Assembly: GCF_023229695.1 (NCBI RefSeq)
Contig: NZ_JALNYS010000013.1
Span: 27,193 to 91,192, forward strand
DNA: 64,000 bases
Reading direction: 5' to 3'
From: Sulfuricurvum sp.
GTDB taxonomy: Bacteria > Campylobacterota > Campylobacteria > Campylobacterales > Sulfurimonadaceae
Shown: piece by piece, positions 28,101 to 38,100 of the stretch
How positions within the stretch are numbered: position 1 is the stretch's first letter
Layout: each line of letters opens with the position of its first letter
The notes under the pieces: generated by a model
Seen by the model: the letters and a program-made list of their open reading frames with translations, nothing else
What the model was told of the DNA's origin: nothing
The model's database searches: none
Translations under genes and position numbers: made by a program

Positions 28101-30892
28101 CCTCTTGAAACCATCGATGCTCCATACAAAACATATCCGAAAGAGGACTCACTCGAATTTCCGAAACGGAAAGAGAGATCGATAATGTTTAGATAGGCCC
28201 ATTGCATCCATTCGATATCGGCGAGATAAAAAGCGGCTTCCCAGTAATCGACCAGCAACGATAGAGTTTTTTGTTTGTGCTGATTTTGCAATCGTGGCAA
28301 TTTGACTATCTCTTCGGGGCTACCGTAAAGGGGATTGCTCTTGATCTTTTGATCCAACTTTTCCACGATTTCATGAAGTTCCTTATCGGTATTGGGGATG
28401 TGCAGTCCAAGCTCTTTTAATAACCGATCTCCGAACTCGATCAACTCGTTAAAATGGGTCCCTTTTGTGACGCAGATGTTTTTCAGCACGCTGAAGCACA
28501 TCACCCGCTCTTGTATGTTTTTCCCTTTTGCCATCAGCTGTACGGTATGGGCATACGCATCGTTATGCTGTGCGTTGAGATACAGACTCTTCCCTTTCAG
28601 AAGTTGGTATTGAAAGGTCAAAGAGCGCTCATTGTTCCATAAGCGTTCACAAAATAGATGGGTGTCGATCCACCGTACACGCTCCATTGCCAATGGGTAC
28701 GCGTTGTTCTTGATCATTTCATCCAGCGCTTGCACATTCAGTTTATAGAGTCTGGCAGGAAAATCATCCCGTTCATAAGCATTATTGAGATGATGGGTGA
28801 TGGCAACAGTGCCGCCCCCTCTTTTCCCCTCAAACGTACGTTCCAGATAGTGACCGATTTTTCTATGGATCTGTTTTTTCATCCCATCACCCATCGAGGA
28901 AAAAACAAACTGATGAATCTGATCGTGAACAAACTGATACTCTCTTCCTACCAGTTCAATGAACCCTTTTTCTTCCAGCTCTTCCAATAAACGGTTCGGT
29001 TGTCCCAAAAATTCCATAATGGCGAGGGTCCGTCGTAGATCGTACCGATTGCCCAATAATGCCAGATGTTGCAGATATCCTTGTTTCTCCCTCTCCAAAA
29101 GCGAGAATCGGGCATTGATAATCGTCACAATATTGATGCTGGAAGCGTACGATTTGAGCTGTTCAAGAGAGTAATTCCATCTGCCGTTCTCAAAGCGCAA
29201 CCCCTTTGAATCAATCAGATGGCCCAAAAATGTTTTGACATAAAAAGGGTTCCCGCCGGTTTTTTTATACACCAGCGATGCAAATTTTTCACGTTGTTCA
29301 CTCCTCTCCTGCAAAAATTCATCGAGAAACCGATTGATCTCTTTTTCATTGAGAGGGGTAAGATGGAGCGTGTAGCAGTGATCGCGTGATTTGTCCTGAA
29401 TCGCCTCGATCAATTTGGCAATACCGCTGTGTTCGCTCTCCCGATAACTGGCGATAAAATGGAGATTCGGATTGGTGATTTCAAGAATCGATTTTTCGAT
29501 CACCTCTACCGATGCCGGATCGGCCCACTGAAGATCATCCATAAATAAGACCAAAGGGGAATCTGCCGTGACGATATGGGTGAAAAAATCTTCAAGCGCA
29601 TACGGGAGCTGAGAGCGAATCTCATCAGACGAATGAAACGGCTGATCCGATGAAAACGGAAAAATTTCGCACAGTTCCGGGAAGACTTGACACAAAACCC
29701 GAATCGTGTTCGGATGAATGTTAAACGCTGTGTTTCTCGGAGCATGATTCTTTAGATGGATATGAAACTGTGAAAAAATCTGCTTAAAAACATGATACGG
29801 AGAAGCCGTTTGATATTGTTCGAACTTCCCTTTGAAAATACGGAATCGCCCGGTATTGAGGTAGGTAAAAAACTCCTCAATCAAACGGGTTTTCCCCACT
29901 CCGGAACTCCCCGAAACCACTATCCTGACCGATTTCCCGGCAAGGGCTTTTTCGGCCGCTCTCTTCAGCAACGCCGTCTCCTGTTCCCTTCCGAAAAGGC
30001 GCTCTCCGAATTTGAGCACAGGGCGGTCCTGAGTCGCAATCACAAACGCCTCCACCCCTCCGCTCTGTTCCAGCAACCGGCGGCACTGCTTCAGATCATA
30101 CACGATGGCCTCATCGCTTTGGTAGCGGCGCTCAGGCTGTTTCTCAATCAGTTTTTCGACAATATCCGAGAGGACGGACGGCAGGGCATCGTTAAGGGTA
30201 TTGAGCGGTTTTGGGTCCAATGCGATCTGCTTGTGAATCAGTTCATACCGGTCTTTCGCATCAAAAGGGAGCTGTCCGGAGAAGAGATGGTAAAGCGTCA
30301 TCCCGAAACTGTAAAAATCGGTTCGATGATCGATTTTTTGCTTGGTTCGGCCGGTCTGTTCGGGCGACATGTAGAGGAGATTTCCGGAAGTGCCGACATC
30401 GATATCGTTATTGTATCGGTAATGGTTATCGAATAACGAATAACCGAAATCGATCATCTGAACCGCTTTTGTTTCAGGATTATAGATGATATTTTTGGGA
30501 TTGACATCGGCGTGGATGATATGTTTTTGGTGCAGATAACGGATCGTTTCGGCGACATCAATCGCAATGTCCAGCGATTCGTCGATCCCAAAACGCCCCT
30601 CCTGAAGAATATTGAACAATGAATCCCCGCCGATGTCTTCGAAAATATGGATGTATCGTGATCGGATATCCCCTTCGTTCACCATTTTGACAACTTTGGA
30701 GGACTTTAGGGAGGAAAGGATTTGATATTCATTCACAAATTGCGCTATGTTATGCTCATTCTGCGCGCTTGTTTTAAGCATCTTAATAATAACACTGTGT
30801 TTCGTAGAAAGATGGATCGCCCGATACACAACGGTCGTCAGGTTCTCATGCAAGGTATCGATAATCTGATAGTCTCTGCTAATTGTCGTCAA
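25127..30892 (-). CDS. serine/threonine kinase-AAA ATPase-GAF-PAS-histidine kinase fusion
   Basis: 1921-aa cytoplasmic signalling protein. Residues 1-265: Ser/Thr kinase with HADVNPKNIIYN (catalytic loop, Arg of HRD replaced by Ala) and MIDFGYS. Residues ~295-600: STAND-like P-loop ATPase (SGSSGVGKTRLIEEF). Then about 650 residues of TPR-like helices, a GAF domain (~1290-1450), two PAS/PAC domains (~1480-1700) and a histidine kinase (MIAHQWRQPLTIISS, LNLLKNGQDVF, GTGLGLYMCK). This arrangement is known as a trifunctional kinase family. It sits 27 bp after the HD-GYP regulator, so they share a transcript in that order. Confidence 0.93.
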   Translation of the reverse strand: MTTISRDYQIIDTLHENLTTVVYRAIHLSTKHSVIIKMLKTSAQNEHNIAQFVNEYQILSSLKSSKVVKMVNEGDIRSRYIHIFEDIGGDSLFNILQEGRFGIDESLDIAIDVAETIRYLHQKHIIHADVNPKNIIYNPETKAVQMIDFGYSLFDNHYRYNNDIDVGTSGNLLYMSPEQTGRTKQKIDHRTDFYSFGMTLYHLFSGQLPFDAKDRYELIHKQIALDPKPLNTLNDALPSVLSDIVEKLIEKQPERRYQSDEAIVYDLKQCRRLLEQSGGVEAFVIATQDRPVLKFGERLFGREQETALLKRAAEKALAGKSVRIVVSGSSGVGKTRLIEEFFTYLNTGRFRIFKGKFEQYQTASPYHVFKQIFSQFHIHLKNHAPRNTAFNIHPNTIRVLCQVFPELCEIFPFSSDQPFHSSDEIRSQLPYALEDFFTHIVTADSPLVLFMDDLQWADPASVEVIEKSILEITNPNLHFIASYRESEHSGIAKLIEAIQDKSRDHCYTLHLTPLNEKEINRFLDEFLQERSEQREKFASLVYKKTGGNPFYVKTFLGHLIDSKGLRFENGRWNYSLEQLKSYASSINIVTIINARFSLLEREKQGYLQHLALLGNRYDLRRTLAIMEFLGQPNRLLEELEEKGFIELVGREYQFVHDQIHQFVFSSMGDGMKKQIHRKIGHYLERTFEGKRGGGTVAITHHLNNAYERDDFPARLYKLNVQALDEMIKNNAYPLAMERVRWIDTHLFCERLWNNERSLTFQYQLLKGKSLYLNAQHNDAYAHTVQLMAKGKNIQERVMCFSVLKNICVTKGTHFNELIEFGDRLLKELGLHIPNTDKELHEIVEKLDQKIKSNPLYGSPEEIVKLPRLQNQHKQKTLSLLVDYWEAAFYLADIEWMQWAYLNIIDLSFRFGNSSESSFGYVLYGASMVSRGEYMQGYRFGKVSLRLNQELNDKIMLPKVHNFFANFINPYVKPLPSNVTLYRKSLYQSKMNGDIVFGTWANFLLHFSDFLSGESLEHLREEIIKEQTFILRSGDTKMIAVFQVLTNTVRYLQDPGPQDFSVEEKAIAMWESEHFYPALAWYGILKAQTCMLEGEWKRGYNYLERFVHYTSNEVIMFPKIRLHFLRAILLLNKRLPLTDTETALLRGDLSECDSYSKAAPANYKFWKLLLKAERIKSVENHWNAAKAYDDALQVARKHKNPFAIAMAGVSAGRYWKKLSHPEMGNRYFNEAVVGLSQWGAYEAAKRLKAKYIIPTLSASSMMESSSNSSFMKSEPANFQSLLKSFQAISQVMNTDELVTTLLKIIVENATASRAVLMFKEGEHFSKSAGIDFANGEIEFLNTPLNEATLIPQAIVFHAINSKKNITLENPFESGMFQYDEYIRQHRPASCSVTVAMVEGSVEGVLYLENRDVVTPLNPDTVQTLRLLLTQSAIIFKNASLYESLKKNEKNLNKAQEIAHIGSWQHNRTTEEILWSAETYRIYELEPFETAIDEDWFIRHLHPEDETVVLNAVEKALSGQRYYDVTHRIVTAKGNIKYVHQRAEMLWDGEHQKMSGTIQDVTESKQAQDQISRLSQVVDQNPYTTIITDKNGFIEYVNKQCLGMTGYFHHELIGKNMNIFRSGAHSEPFYRQLWNTVSEEKQVWRGTMINRMKNGEHRDCASIIFPIFNKENEIVNFVTVQEDVTERTIKDKLFLMQTRQAQMGEMLSMIAHQWRQPLTIISSYLSRGRVNILLQKATMENFLEDIDAIELQIQHLSRTITDFRDFFKPNKQAVLTTSATLLSKTLGLIEHSLSHNNIVVRQTHQNDLEYRTFENELVQVMLNLLKNGQDVFEERSIVAPEMVIKSDQQEGYVIISVEDNAGGIDTVLMDTIFLPYVSTKSHTGTGLGLYMCKTVIENHCHGTIRIENTPKGAKFTIKIPISR

Positions 30893-30919
30893 AAGGGCTC
30901 CTAAACCAAAATCATACGC

Positions 30920-32353
30920 TCAATCGGTGAACTCTTGCGAGATTTCGATGAAACGATCGATATTCGCCATAAAAATATCCACCAATCCCGGATCAAAATG
31001 GCGCGCGCGTTCATTCACGATGAATTCAATGATCTGCTCCATCGGCCACGCTTTTTTGTACACACGCTCACAGCTCAATGCATCAAATACATCCGCCAAT
31101 GCGGTGATTCTGCCGTAAATATGGATCTCTTCGCCCGACAAAGCCCGGGGATATCCTGAACCGTCCCATTTTTCATGATGTTCGCGGGCAATGATGGCGG
31201 CCGCCTGAAGCAACGGGCGTTTGGAATTTTTAAGAATATCGTAGCCGATCGAGCTGTGTCTTTTCATCACGTCGTATTCATCCGGTTCCAGTTTGCCGGG
31301 TTTGAGCAAAATCGAATCGGCGATACCGATCTTTCCGATGTCATGCATCGGGGAAGCGCTGTAGATGAGTTTGGCCTCCTCCGCATCCAACCCATAGAGT
31401 TCTGCAAGGAGTTTCGAATATTTTGAGACCCGTCGTACATGATTGCCCGTCTCATTCGATCGGGTTTCCCCGATCTCGCCGAGGAGATTGAGCATTTCAT
31501 GCTGCGTATTCCAAATTTCATCGTTCAAATTGTGCATTTGAGTCACATCGTAGCTGATACTGATAAATTCCAGAATATGGCCGAATTCATCCAGTATCGG
31601 TTTGATCGTTGTATCGGTTATGTAATGGGAACCCTCTTTTTTGAGGTTTTTGATCGTTCCGTGCCATATTTTTTTATCCAGAATCGTTTGCCACATATGC
31701 TCATAAAAATGGGGCGGTATCTCCGCATGGCGGATAAGCTTATGCCCGTGTTGAAGCATCTCCTCTTTCGGATAACCGCTTGTTGCACAAAACGCATCGT
31801 TGACGTAGGTGATATTCCCCTGCAAATCGGTTTTGGAGACGATCATCGAGACGTCTACGACCTCTTTATACTGTTCGAGGAGCGTTGACTGATGGATAAG
31901 GTCTTGTTTGAGATGTGCCGTAAAATCTTCCACTTTTCGGGCATTAAAGAGATTCTGAACCACCGTATAAAGCGTCTGAATCATACTGTCGGTTTTCATC
32001 GGCTTGAGAATGAACTGGGCAACACCGTTATTGATCAGTTCAAGCAGATAGATACTGTCTTCGCAAGCAGATGTGACAATAACACTTTGTGAGGGGTTTA
32101 TCTCTTTGATCTTCTGGATCATAGCAACCCCGTTCATCTCCGGCATCAGGATATCGGTAATGACAATATCGTAGGATTTTTGTCCATAAAGAGACAACCC
32201 CTCTTTGCCGTTATCAGCGGTATCAACGACGGAAAATATCGTTGAAAAAAGCATGGCGGTATTTCCCCGTATCAGCTCTTCGTCTTCGACGTACAATACT
32301 TTCATCCCCTCCGCATAAAGCGTCAGTTGTTTCAGCATCTCTTTAACGTGCAT
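30920..32353 (-). CDS. response regulator with PAS and HD-GYP c-di-GMP phosphodiesterase
   Basis: 477 aa from ATG 32353 (MHVKEMLKQLTLYAEGMKVL), chosen over a longer frame because GGAGGA precedes it. Receiver at ~17-135 with phosphoacceptor Asp in TDILMPEMNG and ILKPM; PAS at ~190-300; HD-GYP at ~310-470 with HDIGKIGIADSILLKPGKLE, REHHEKWDGSGYP and LADVFDAL, all metal ligands kept. It likely degrades c-di-GMP when phosphorylated. Directly upstream of the giant kinase, which is the plausible phosphodonor. Confidence 0.94.
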   Translation of the reverse strand: MHVKEMLKQLTLYAEGMKVLYVEDEELIRGNTAMLFSTIFSVVDTADNGKEGLSLYGQKSYDIVITDILMPEMNGVAMIQKIKEINPSQSVIVTSACEDSIYLLELINNGVAQFILKPMKTDSMIQTLYTVVQNLFNARKVEDFTAHLKQDLIHQSTLLEQYKEVVDVSMIVSKTDLQGNITYVNDAFCATSGYPKEEMLQHGHKLIRHAEIPPHFYEHMWQTILDKKIWHGTIKNLKKEGSHYITDTTIKPILDEFGHILEFISISYDVTQMHNLNDEIWNTQHEMLNLLGEIGETRSNETGNHVRRVSKYSKLLAELYGLDAEEAKLIYSASPMHDIGKIGIADSILLKPGKLEPDEYDVMKRHSSIGYDILKNSKRPLLQAAAIIAREHHEKWDGSGYPRALSGEEIHIYGRITALADVFDALSCERVYKKAWPMEQIIEFIVNERARHFDPGLVDIFMANIDRFIEISQEFTD

Positions 32354-32405
32354 TATTGTTGATCCTCCAATGGCAGTTTGATCGTAGAACAGCGTTTTTA
32401 TCTTT

Positions 32406-32788
32406 GATGTTACGCACTTTCTGGGCAAAGCCCAGAAAGTGGCAGGGACAGATGTCCCTACAACCCCCTAAAGCTACCCGTATCTTTCGGATACGGGAGA
32501 GATAACCGATTTGATGTTACGCACTTTCCGCTCATAGCCCGTAAAGTGGCGGGGACAAATTGTCCCCTGCACCCCCCTAAAGCTACCCGTATCTTTCGGA
32601 TACGGGAGAGATAACCGATTTGATGTTACGCACTTTCCGCTCATAGCCCGTAAAGTGGCGGGGACAAATTGTCCCCTGCACCCCCCTGAAGCTACCCGTA
32701 TCTTTCGGATACGGGAGATTAACTCCCCTTGAAGTACCCCTTAAGGCAAGGTGTGTAAGGTCAGTTTGTACCTGATGTTACGCACTTT
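32406..32788. repeat. tandem hairpin repeat, ~107-109 bp units
   Basis: Fills most of the 568-bp gap between two regulator genes. Units begin GATGTTACGCACTTT at 32406, 32513, 32622 and a partial head at 32773. Units 2 and 3 differ by one base over about 98 bp; unit 1 is more diverged. Each unit contains a CCCGTATC-TTTCG-GATACGGG hairpin and a GGGACA...TGTCCC palindrome. Unit 1 also has a perfect 11-bp stem, ACTTTCTGGGC-AAA-GCCCAGAAAGT. No coding frame of note. It would be transcribed if the two minus-strand genes share an mRNA. Confidence 0.9.
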
Positions 32789-32921
32789 TCTAAAAAGGGT
32801 AAAAAATTAGTTTTCTCCGACATAATAGTGAATTGCTATGGTATCGTATTTTCCGTTATTTTCAATGCAAATGAATATTTTTTTGTACGGAACAACGGTA
32901 ACGTCACATTCTTCAAACCCA

Positions 32922-33968
32922 TCAAAAAAACTCAATATTGCCCTCTTCCACATCTTCCGGCCGGATCAGCGCAATGATTTGCTGGATACTCATTGCGGTG
33001 GGCTGATGGATATGGTGAATATTCTTCATTGCCATACTTTCGATCGTAAATCGGTCGATATAGAGGGTCATATCGATGCACACCGCATCAAAAAGCTTTA
33101 ATACCATTTCCGGTTTTGCCTCGATTAACGCCACAAATGCGGATCCCTCTCCCATAGCATAAGCGAGTTCTTCCATATTGTTCGCCAACAAATCCATAAA
33201 CGGCGTATAGAGGCGCAGGGTATGACCGATTTTTACAATATGTTCTGCAATCGTATCGATTTTTGCGCTATCGCGGTCACCGCAATAGCGTATCAGCAGA
33301 TTCGGTATCTCGCCGAGCAACTCTTTCATCTCATCCGCGTCTTCCGACATAAAGAGCACTTTTTCATACCCTTGGTCTTCGTCTTTGGCGAAATACTCTT
33401 TGAACAGCAGTTCGGTATCTTCCGGATTATTTTGGAAAAAAAGCTCTTCTACCTGCTGATTTTTTACCGTGATCGCATGCAGCTGGGCTTCCAGCGTTCG
33501 AACTTGCTGTTTGAGTTTATTGCGTTCTTCGTGCAGCTCTTTAAAGAGTAGCGCATTCACATTATAGGTATCCGCATCGCGGCAAATCGGGTACAGCACT
33601 TTAAGCATCTCCTCTAGAACAATCGGTTTGAGGATAAAACTGCTGATCCCCTTACGGATCATACCGATTAAAGTCTCCTGCTCATCATGGGCCGTAATCG
33701 CAATAATTTTTTGTTCCGGATTGATCTCCCGTATACGGTCGATCATCTCCAGACCGTTCATACGGGGCATATTGATGTCGGTAACGATAATATCATACTC
33801 TCCGTTATTGTAGTGTTGGAGCCCCTCTTCCCCGTTCTCAGCCAAATCAACCTTTGCAAAAAACGGTTCCAGCAACATCGCGGTCGCTTTTCTGAGTTCA
33901 TGATTGTCTTCGACATAAAGGACGTTCAAGGTATGCGAAAATTTTTGAATATTTTTGGTGATTAACAT
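32922..33968 (-). CDS. response regulator with uncharacterised helical output domain
   Basis: 348 aa from ATG 33968 (MLITKNIQKFSHTLNVLYVED), supported by AGGAG seven bases upstream. Receiver domain at ~18-140 with the phosphoacceptor in TDINMPRMNG and ILKPIVLEEM. A coiled coil follows (~160-200), then ~150 helical residues (LLIRYCGDRDSAKIDTIAEH, IVKIGHTLRLYTPF) that I cannot assign to a known output domain. Not DNA-binding by any visible motif. It lies upstream of the HD-GYP regulator across the hairpin repeat. Confidence 0.85.
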   Translation of the reverse strand: MLITKNIQKFSHTLNVLYVEDNHELRKATAMLLEPFFAKVDLAENGEEGLQHYNNGEYDIIVTDINMPRMNGLEMIDRIREINPEQKIIAITAHDEQETLIGMIRKGISSFILKPIVLEEMLKVLYPICRDADTYNVNALLFKELHEERNKLKQQVRTLEAQLHAITVKNQQVEELFFQNNPEDTELLFKEYFAKDEDQGYEKVLFMSEDADEMKELLGEIPNLLIRYCGDRDSAKIDTIAEHIVKIGHTLRLYTPFMDLLANNMEELAYAMGEGSAFVALIEAKPEMVLKLFDAVCIDMTLYIDRFTIESMAMKNIHHIHQPTAMSIQQIIALIRPEDVEEGNIEFF

Positions 33969-34189
33969 TTTAGTTCTCCTATCCGATCCCACCCATCGAA
34001 CTTTTCCTTTTTTAGTTCAATTTCCATACGGATCTATTCACATACTCAATGATGTTGAATAGCCATATCATATTGAGAAATAGTCACAAAACAATCACAG
34101 GAGCTTTTTTTGTACCCAAACGGTTACCTACCCTCACTGTAACCCTCAGGAGAAATATCCCCAAGGGGGGTTCACTAGCCGATCCCGTG

Positions 34190-35185
34190 TTAACTGCGGT
34201 AGTGCTGCAATGCGTGCATATACGAGTTACGCTCATAGGCTGAGGGATTATCGGTATGGGAGAGCGAAATGCTCCCTTTCATCTGTGAAATCGATTCATA
34301 CTCATGCTCTTGCATCCAGGATGTGAGGTCATGTAAAATATTTCGAATCTCCCCCTCACCGTGAAGGAGCAATACCGAAGCCAATGCCGTGGCATCGGCA
34401 CCGCTCATCACCGCCTTTAAGACATCTTGGCCGCTGTGGATACCGGTATTGGCACAGAGGGAGCAGCCAAGTTTGTTGTAGAGTATCGCACACCACCGTA
34501 ACGTTTCACTGAGACTGGCTGAGCTGGTGATATTCGCTTGCCGCAACGCCGTGAGCAATTCCAGATCGACATCGACCCGGCTTGGGTTATCGAAAATCGT
34601 CAAACCGTCAGCCCCCGCTTCGACAAGCCGTTTTGCCATATTTGCAGGGTTCGAAAAATAGGCATTCATTTTGACGTTCAAAGGAATCGAGATATGTTTT
34701 TTGACGGTAGAGACGGTATCGATATACATCTGTTCTATTGTAGGCCCTTCCATATCAACCGAGGTGGGGATATAGGTGATGTTAAGTTCCAGAGCATCTG
34801 CCCCTGCCTCTTGCAATTTCTTCGCGTATTTGGCCCATCCCCCGGCAGAAACACCGTTCAAGCTGGCAATTACGGGAATGGAAACGGCTGCTTTGACCCG
34901 CATGATCTCTTTGAGGTAATTTTCTGCCTGGATATTTTCAAAATCGACTCCAGCGGGTAGATAACTCAACGCTTCAGCATACGATTCGCTGTTAGCGTGT
35001 AAAAAATGGTCGATCTGCCGAAGTTCGCGGTTGATCTCCTCTTCAAAGAGCGAATGGATGATCACCGCAGCGATACCGTTGTCTTCAAGCTTTCGGATAC
35101 TCTCCAGCGATGCCGTCAACGGTGAAGCGCTTGCGATCAACGGATTTTTCAGCGTAAATCCTAAAAAAGTGGTTGAAAGGTCCAT
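34190..35185 (-). CDS. dihydroorotate dehydrogenase-like flavoprotein
   Basis: 331-aa TIM-barrel protein of the DHOD family. Start is ATG 35185 (MDLSTTFLGFTLKNPLIASA) with GGAGGT upstream; a longer frame to 35218 is inside the PFOR gene. Seen: NPLIASASPLT, PVIASLNGVSAGGW, DALELNITYIPT and an FMN-phosphate-binding end (ANTGIHSGQDVLKAVMSGAD). It begins one base after the PFOR stop. Such DHOD-like proteins commonly accompany PFOR and are thought to act in electron transfer rather than pyrimidine synthesis; exact role open. Confidence 0.85.
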   Translation of the reverse strand: MDLSTTFLGFTLKNPLIASASPLTASLESIRKLEDNGIAAVIIHSLFEEEINRELRQIDHFLHANSESYAEALSYLPAGVDFENIQAENYLKEIMRVKAAVSIPVIASLNGVSAGGWAKYAKKLQEAGADALELNITYIPTSVDMEGPTIEQMYIDTVSTVKKHISIPLNVKMNAYFSNPANMAKRLVEAGADGLTIFDNPSRVDVDLELLTALRQANITSSASLSETLRWCAILYNKLGCSLCANTGIHSGQDVLKAVMSGADATALASVLLLHGEGEIRNILHDLTSWMQEHEYESISQMKGSISLSHTDNPSAYERNSYMHALQHYRS

Positions 35186-35186
35186 G

Positions 35187-38100
35187 TTACACCTCCTCGG
35201 ATGGTTTGTAATATTCATGCAGATTCACATAGCGCTTGTGAAGGGTCTGCGCCGTATGCGCCGCAGTAACCAGAAATTCTCCGGCTGCAGTGTGATTCAT
35301 TTTCTCTACCATTTTAAAGCGGGTTTCACGATACATAAAATCTTTGACGTCAATCTTCGGCCCTTTAGAATCGAGCGTCATCGGGTTTTCCCCCTCTTTT
35401 ATCCGTTCCGGGTTAAATCGGAATATCGGCCAGAGTCCGCTATCGACAGCCCGTTTTTGTTGATCGAATCCGTAGCGAAGATCGTAGCCGTGAGCTACAC
35501 AATGCGAATAGGCAATAATAATCGACGGTCCATCATACCGCTCCGCTTCGATAAATGCCTTCACCGTTGCTTGATCATTTGCCCCCATCGCCACTTTTGC
35601 AACATACACATTTTCATAATTGATTGCCATGGCTGCGAGGTCTTTAGGCACTGCCCCTTTCCCCCCTGCGGCAAACTTGGCCACCGCACCGGTCAAGGTC
35701 GCTTTTGACTGCTGTCCCCCCGTGTTTGAGTAGACCTGTGTATCCAATACCAAAATATTGACATTTTTGCCACTGGCGAGGACATGATCGAGTCCCCCGT
35801 AGCCGATATCGTATGCCCAGCCGTCACCGCCGATAATCCAGACCGATTTCTTGACCAGATAATCACAGAGCTCTAGCAATGTTTTTGCCTCTGCATCGTC
35901 CACGGCCTCCAGCGCATGTTTGAGGATAACGATTCGTTCCCGCTGCGCATTAATCTGCTTCTCATCGCGCTGAGGAGCCTGCAAAATATCTTCGACAAGA
36001 CCGGCACACAATTTCGGTTGAAGTCCTTCGAGGAGGCTTTTGGCATGATCGGCATGATTGTCAATGGCAAGGCGAAAACCTAATCCGAACTCTGCATTAT
36101 CCTCAAACAGCGAATTGGACCAGGCAGGCCCCCTTCCCTGATCATTTTTTCGCCATGGTGTCGTAGGGAGATTGCCGCCGTAGATCGAGCTGCACCCCGT
36201 AGCATTGGCTACGACCATACGGTCGCCGAAGAGCTGGGAAACGAGTTTAACATAAGGAGTCTCCCCGCACCCCGGGCATGCACCACTAAACTCAAAGAGC
36301 GGTTCGAGAAACTGAGACTCTTTAAGATCGTCATGATCGAGCAATGCGCGCTCGATTTTCGGCAGAGAAAGGAAAAAATCCCACTGCGTACTTCCGGATT
36401 CTCGCAGCGGAAACTGCGGCATCATATTAATCGCTTTTAGATTGGTCTGTGATTTGTTTTTTGCCGGACACACCTCTACACAAAGAGCGCATCCGGTACA
36501 GTCTTCGACAGCGACCGAAATAGTGAAAAGATCATTTTCCCCGAATTTTTTCCCTTTGGCCTTTTTGGCAACAAACCCTTCCGGCGCCCCCTCCATCCAT
36601 GAAGCATCAAAGACATTGGAGCGGATCACCGAATGGGGGCACGCGCTTACGCATTTATTGCACTGAATGCACGTATCCCTATCCCATACCGGAACTTCGT
36701 GGCCAATATTACGTTTTTCATACTGGGAAGTACCGGTAGGCCATGTCCCATCAGGCGGCATCTGAGAGACACGCAGAGTATCCCCTTTATACGCCGTAAT
36801 CGCTCCGATCACTTCGCCCACAAACGGATCAAATTTACCTTTCAAAGGTGAATGCAGTTCCAGTGTGCTGCTGATGTGAGACGGAACTTCCACTTCGAAA
36901 AGATTTTCAAGGGTATTGTCCACCGCATCGTAGTTCATCTGAACAATCTGGTCCCCTTTTTTGCCGTAGGTTTTTTGGATGGATCCTTTTATTTTTTTAA
37001 TCGCCTCTTCTTTGGGGAGGACACCGCTGATTGCGAAAAAACAGGTTTGCATGATGGTATTGATCCGTGCACCCATTTGGCTTGCTTTGGCTACACGATA
37101 CGCATCGATAGCGTAAAATTTCAATTTTTTAGCAATGATGTGCTCTTGTGCCACACGGGGGAGCCGATACCATGCCTCTTCTTTCGGATAGGGGGTGTTG
37201 AGCAAAAAGACGGCACCGGGCTTGGCGATTTCAAGCAGATCCAATTTTTCGAGAAATACCGCCTGATGCACCCCTAAAAAATCGGCTTTCTGAATCAGAT
37301 AGGTCGAATGGATCGGTTCGATTCCGAAACGGAGGTGCGAAATGGTCATGGAACCCGATTTTTTCGAATCGTAAACGAAATACCCCTGGGCATAATGGTC
37401 CGTCTCCGTCCCGATGATCTTGATACTGTTTTTATTGGCACCTACGGTGCCGTCCGAACCCAGTCCGTAGAATACGGCCTGAAACTGCGTAGGATTTTCT
37501 AACACAAAATCAGGGTCATACAAGAGGGATGTAAAGGTCACATCATCCTCGATACCGATCGTAAAATGATTTTTGGGAGAAGCTTTGGCAAGCTCATCGT
37601 AAATGGCAATAATCATTGCGGGAGTAAACTCTTTGGACGAAAGGCCGTAGCGTCCTCCGATTATTGTCGGCATCGCAAAAGGGAGAGTGTCGCGACGTTC
37701 GAATAATGCCGTCACGACATCGTGATAGAGCGGCTCCCCCACACTTCCCGGCTCTTTGGTGCGGTCAAGCACCGCTATCGATTCGACGCTCTTGGGCAAT
37801 GCATCGAGAAATGCCTCAACGGCAAACGGCAGAGCAAGACGCACTTTGATGAGACCTACTTTTTCCCCCTGCCCGTTTAAATAAGCCACACTCTCTTCGA
37901 CCGTTTCGGCACCTGATCCCATCAAAACAAGTATCCGCGTCGCCTCACCGTCACCGATGTAATCAAAAAGACGATAATGTCTCCCGCTCAATTCGGCAAA
38001 TTTGTCCATCTGCTGCTGCAAAATCTGCGGCAGAGCCAAATAATAGGAATTGACACTCTCCCGCCCCTGAAAATAGACATCGGGATTTTGAGACGTGCCT

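Noticed and set aside
32406..32788. CRISPR array
   Set aside because: The units are contiguous tandem copies of about 108 bp with internal palindromes, without unique spacers, and no cas genes are in the window.
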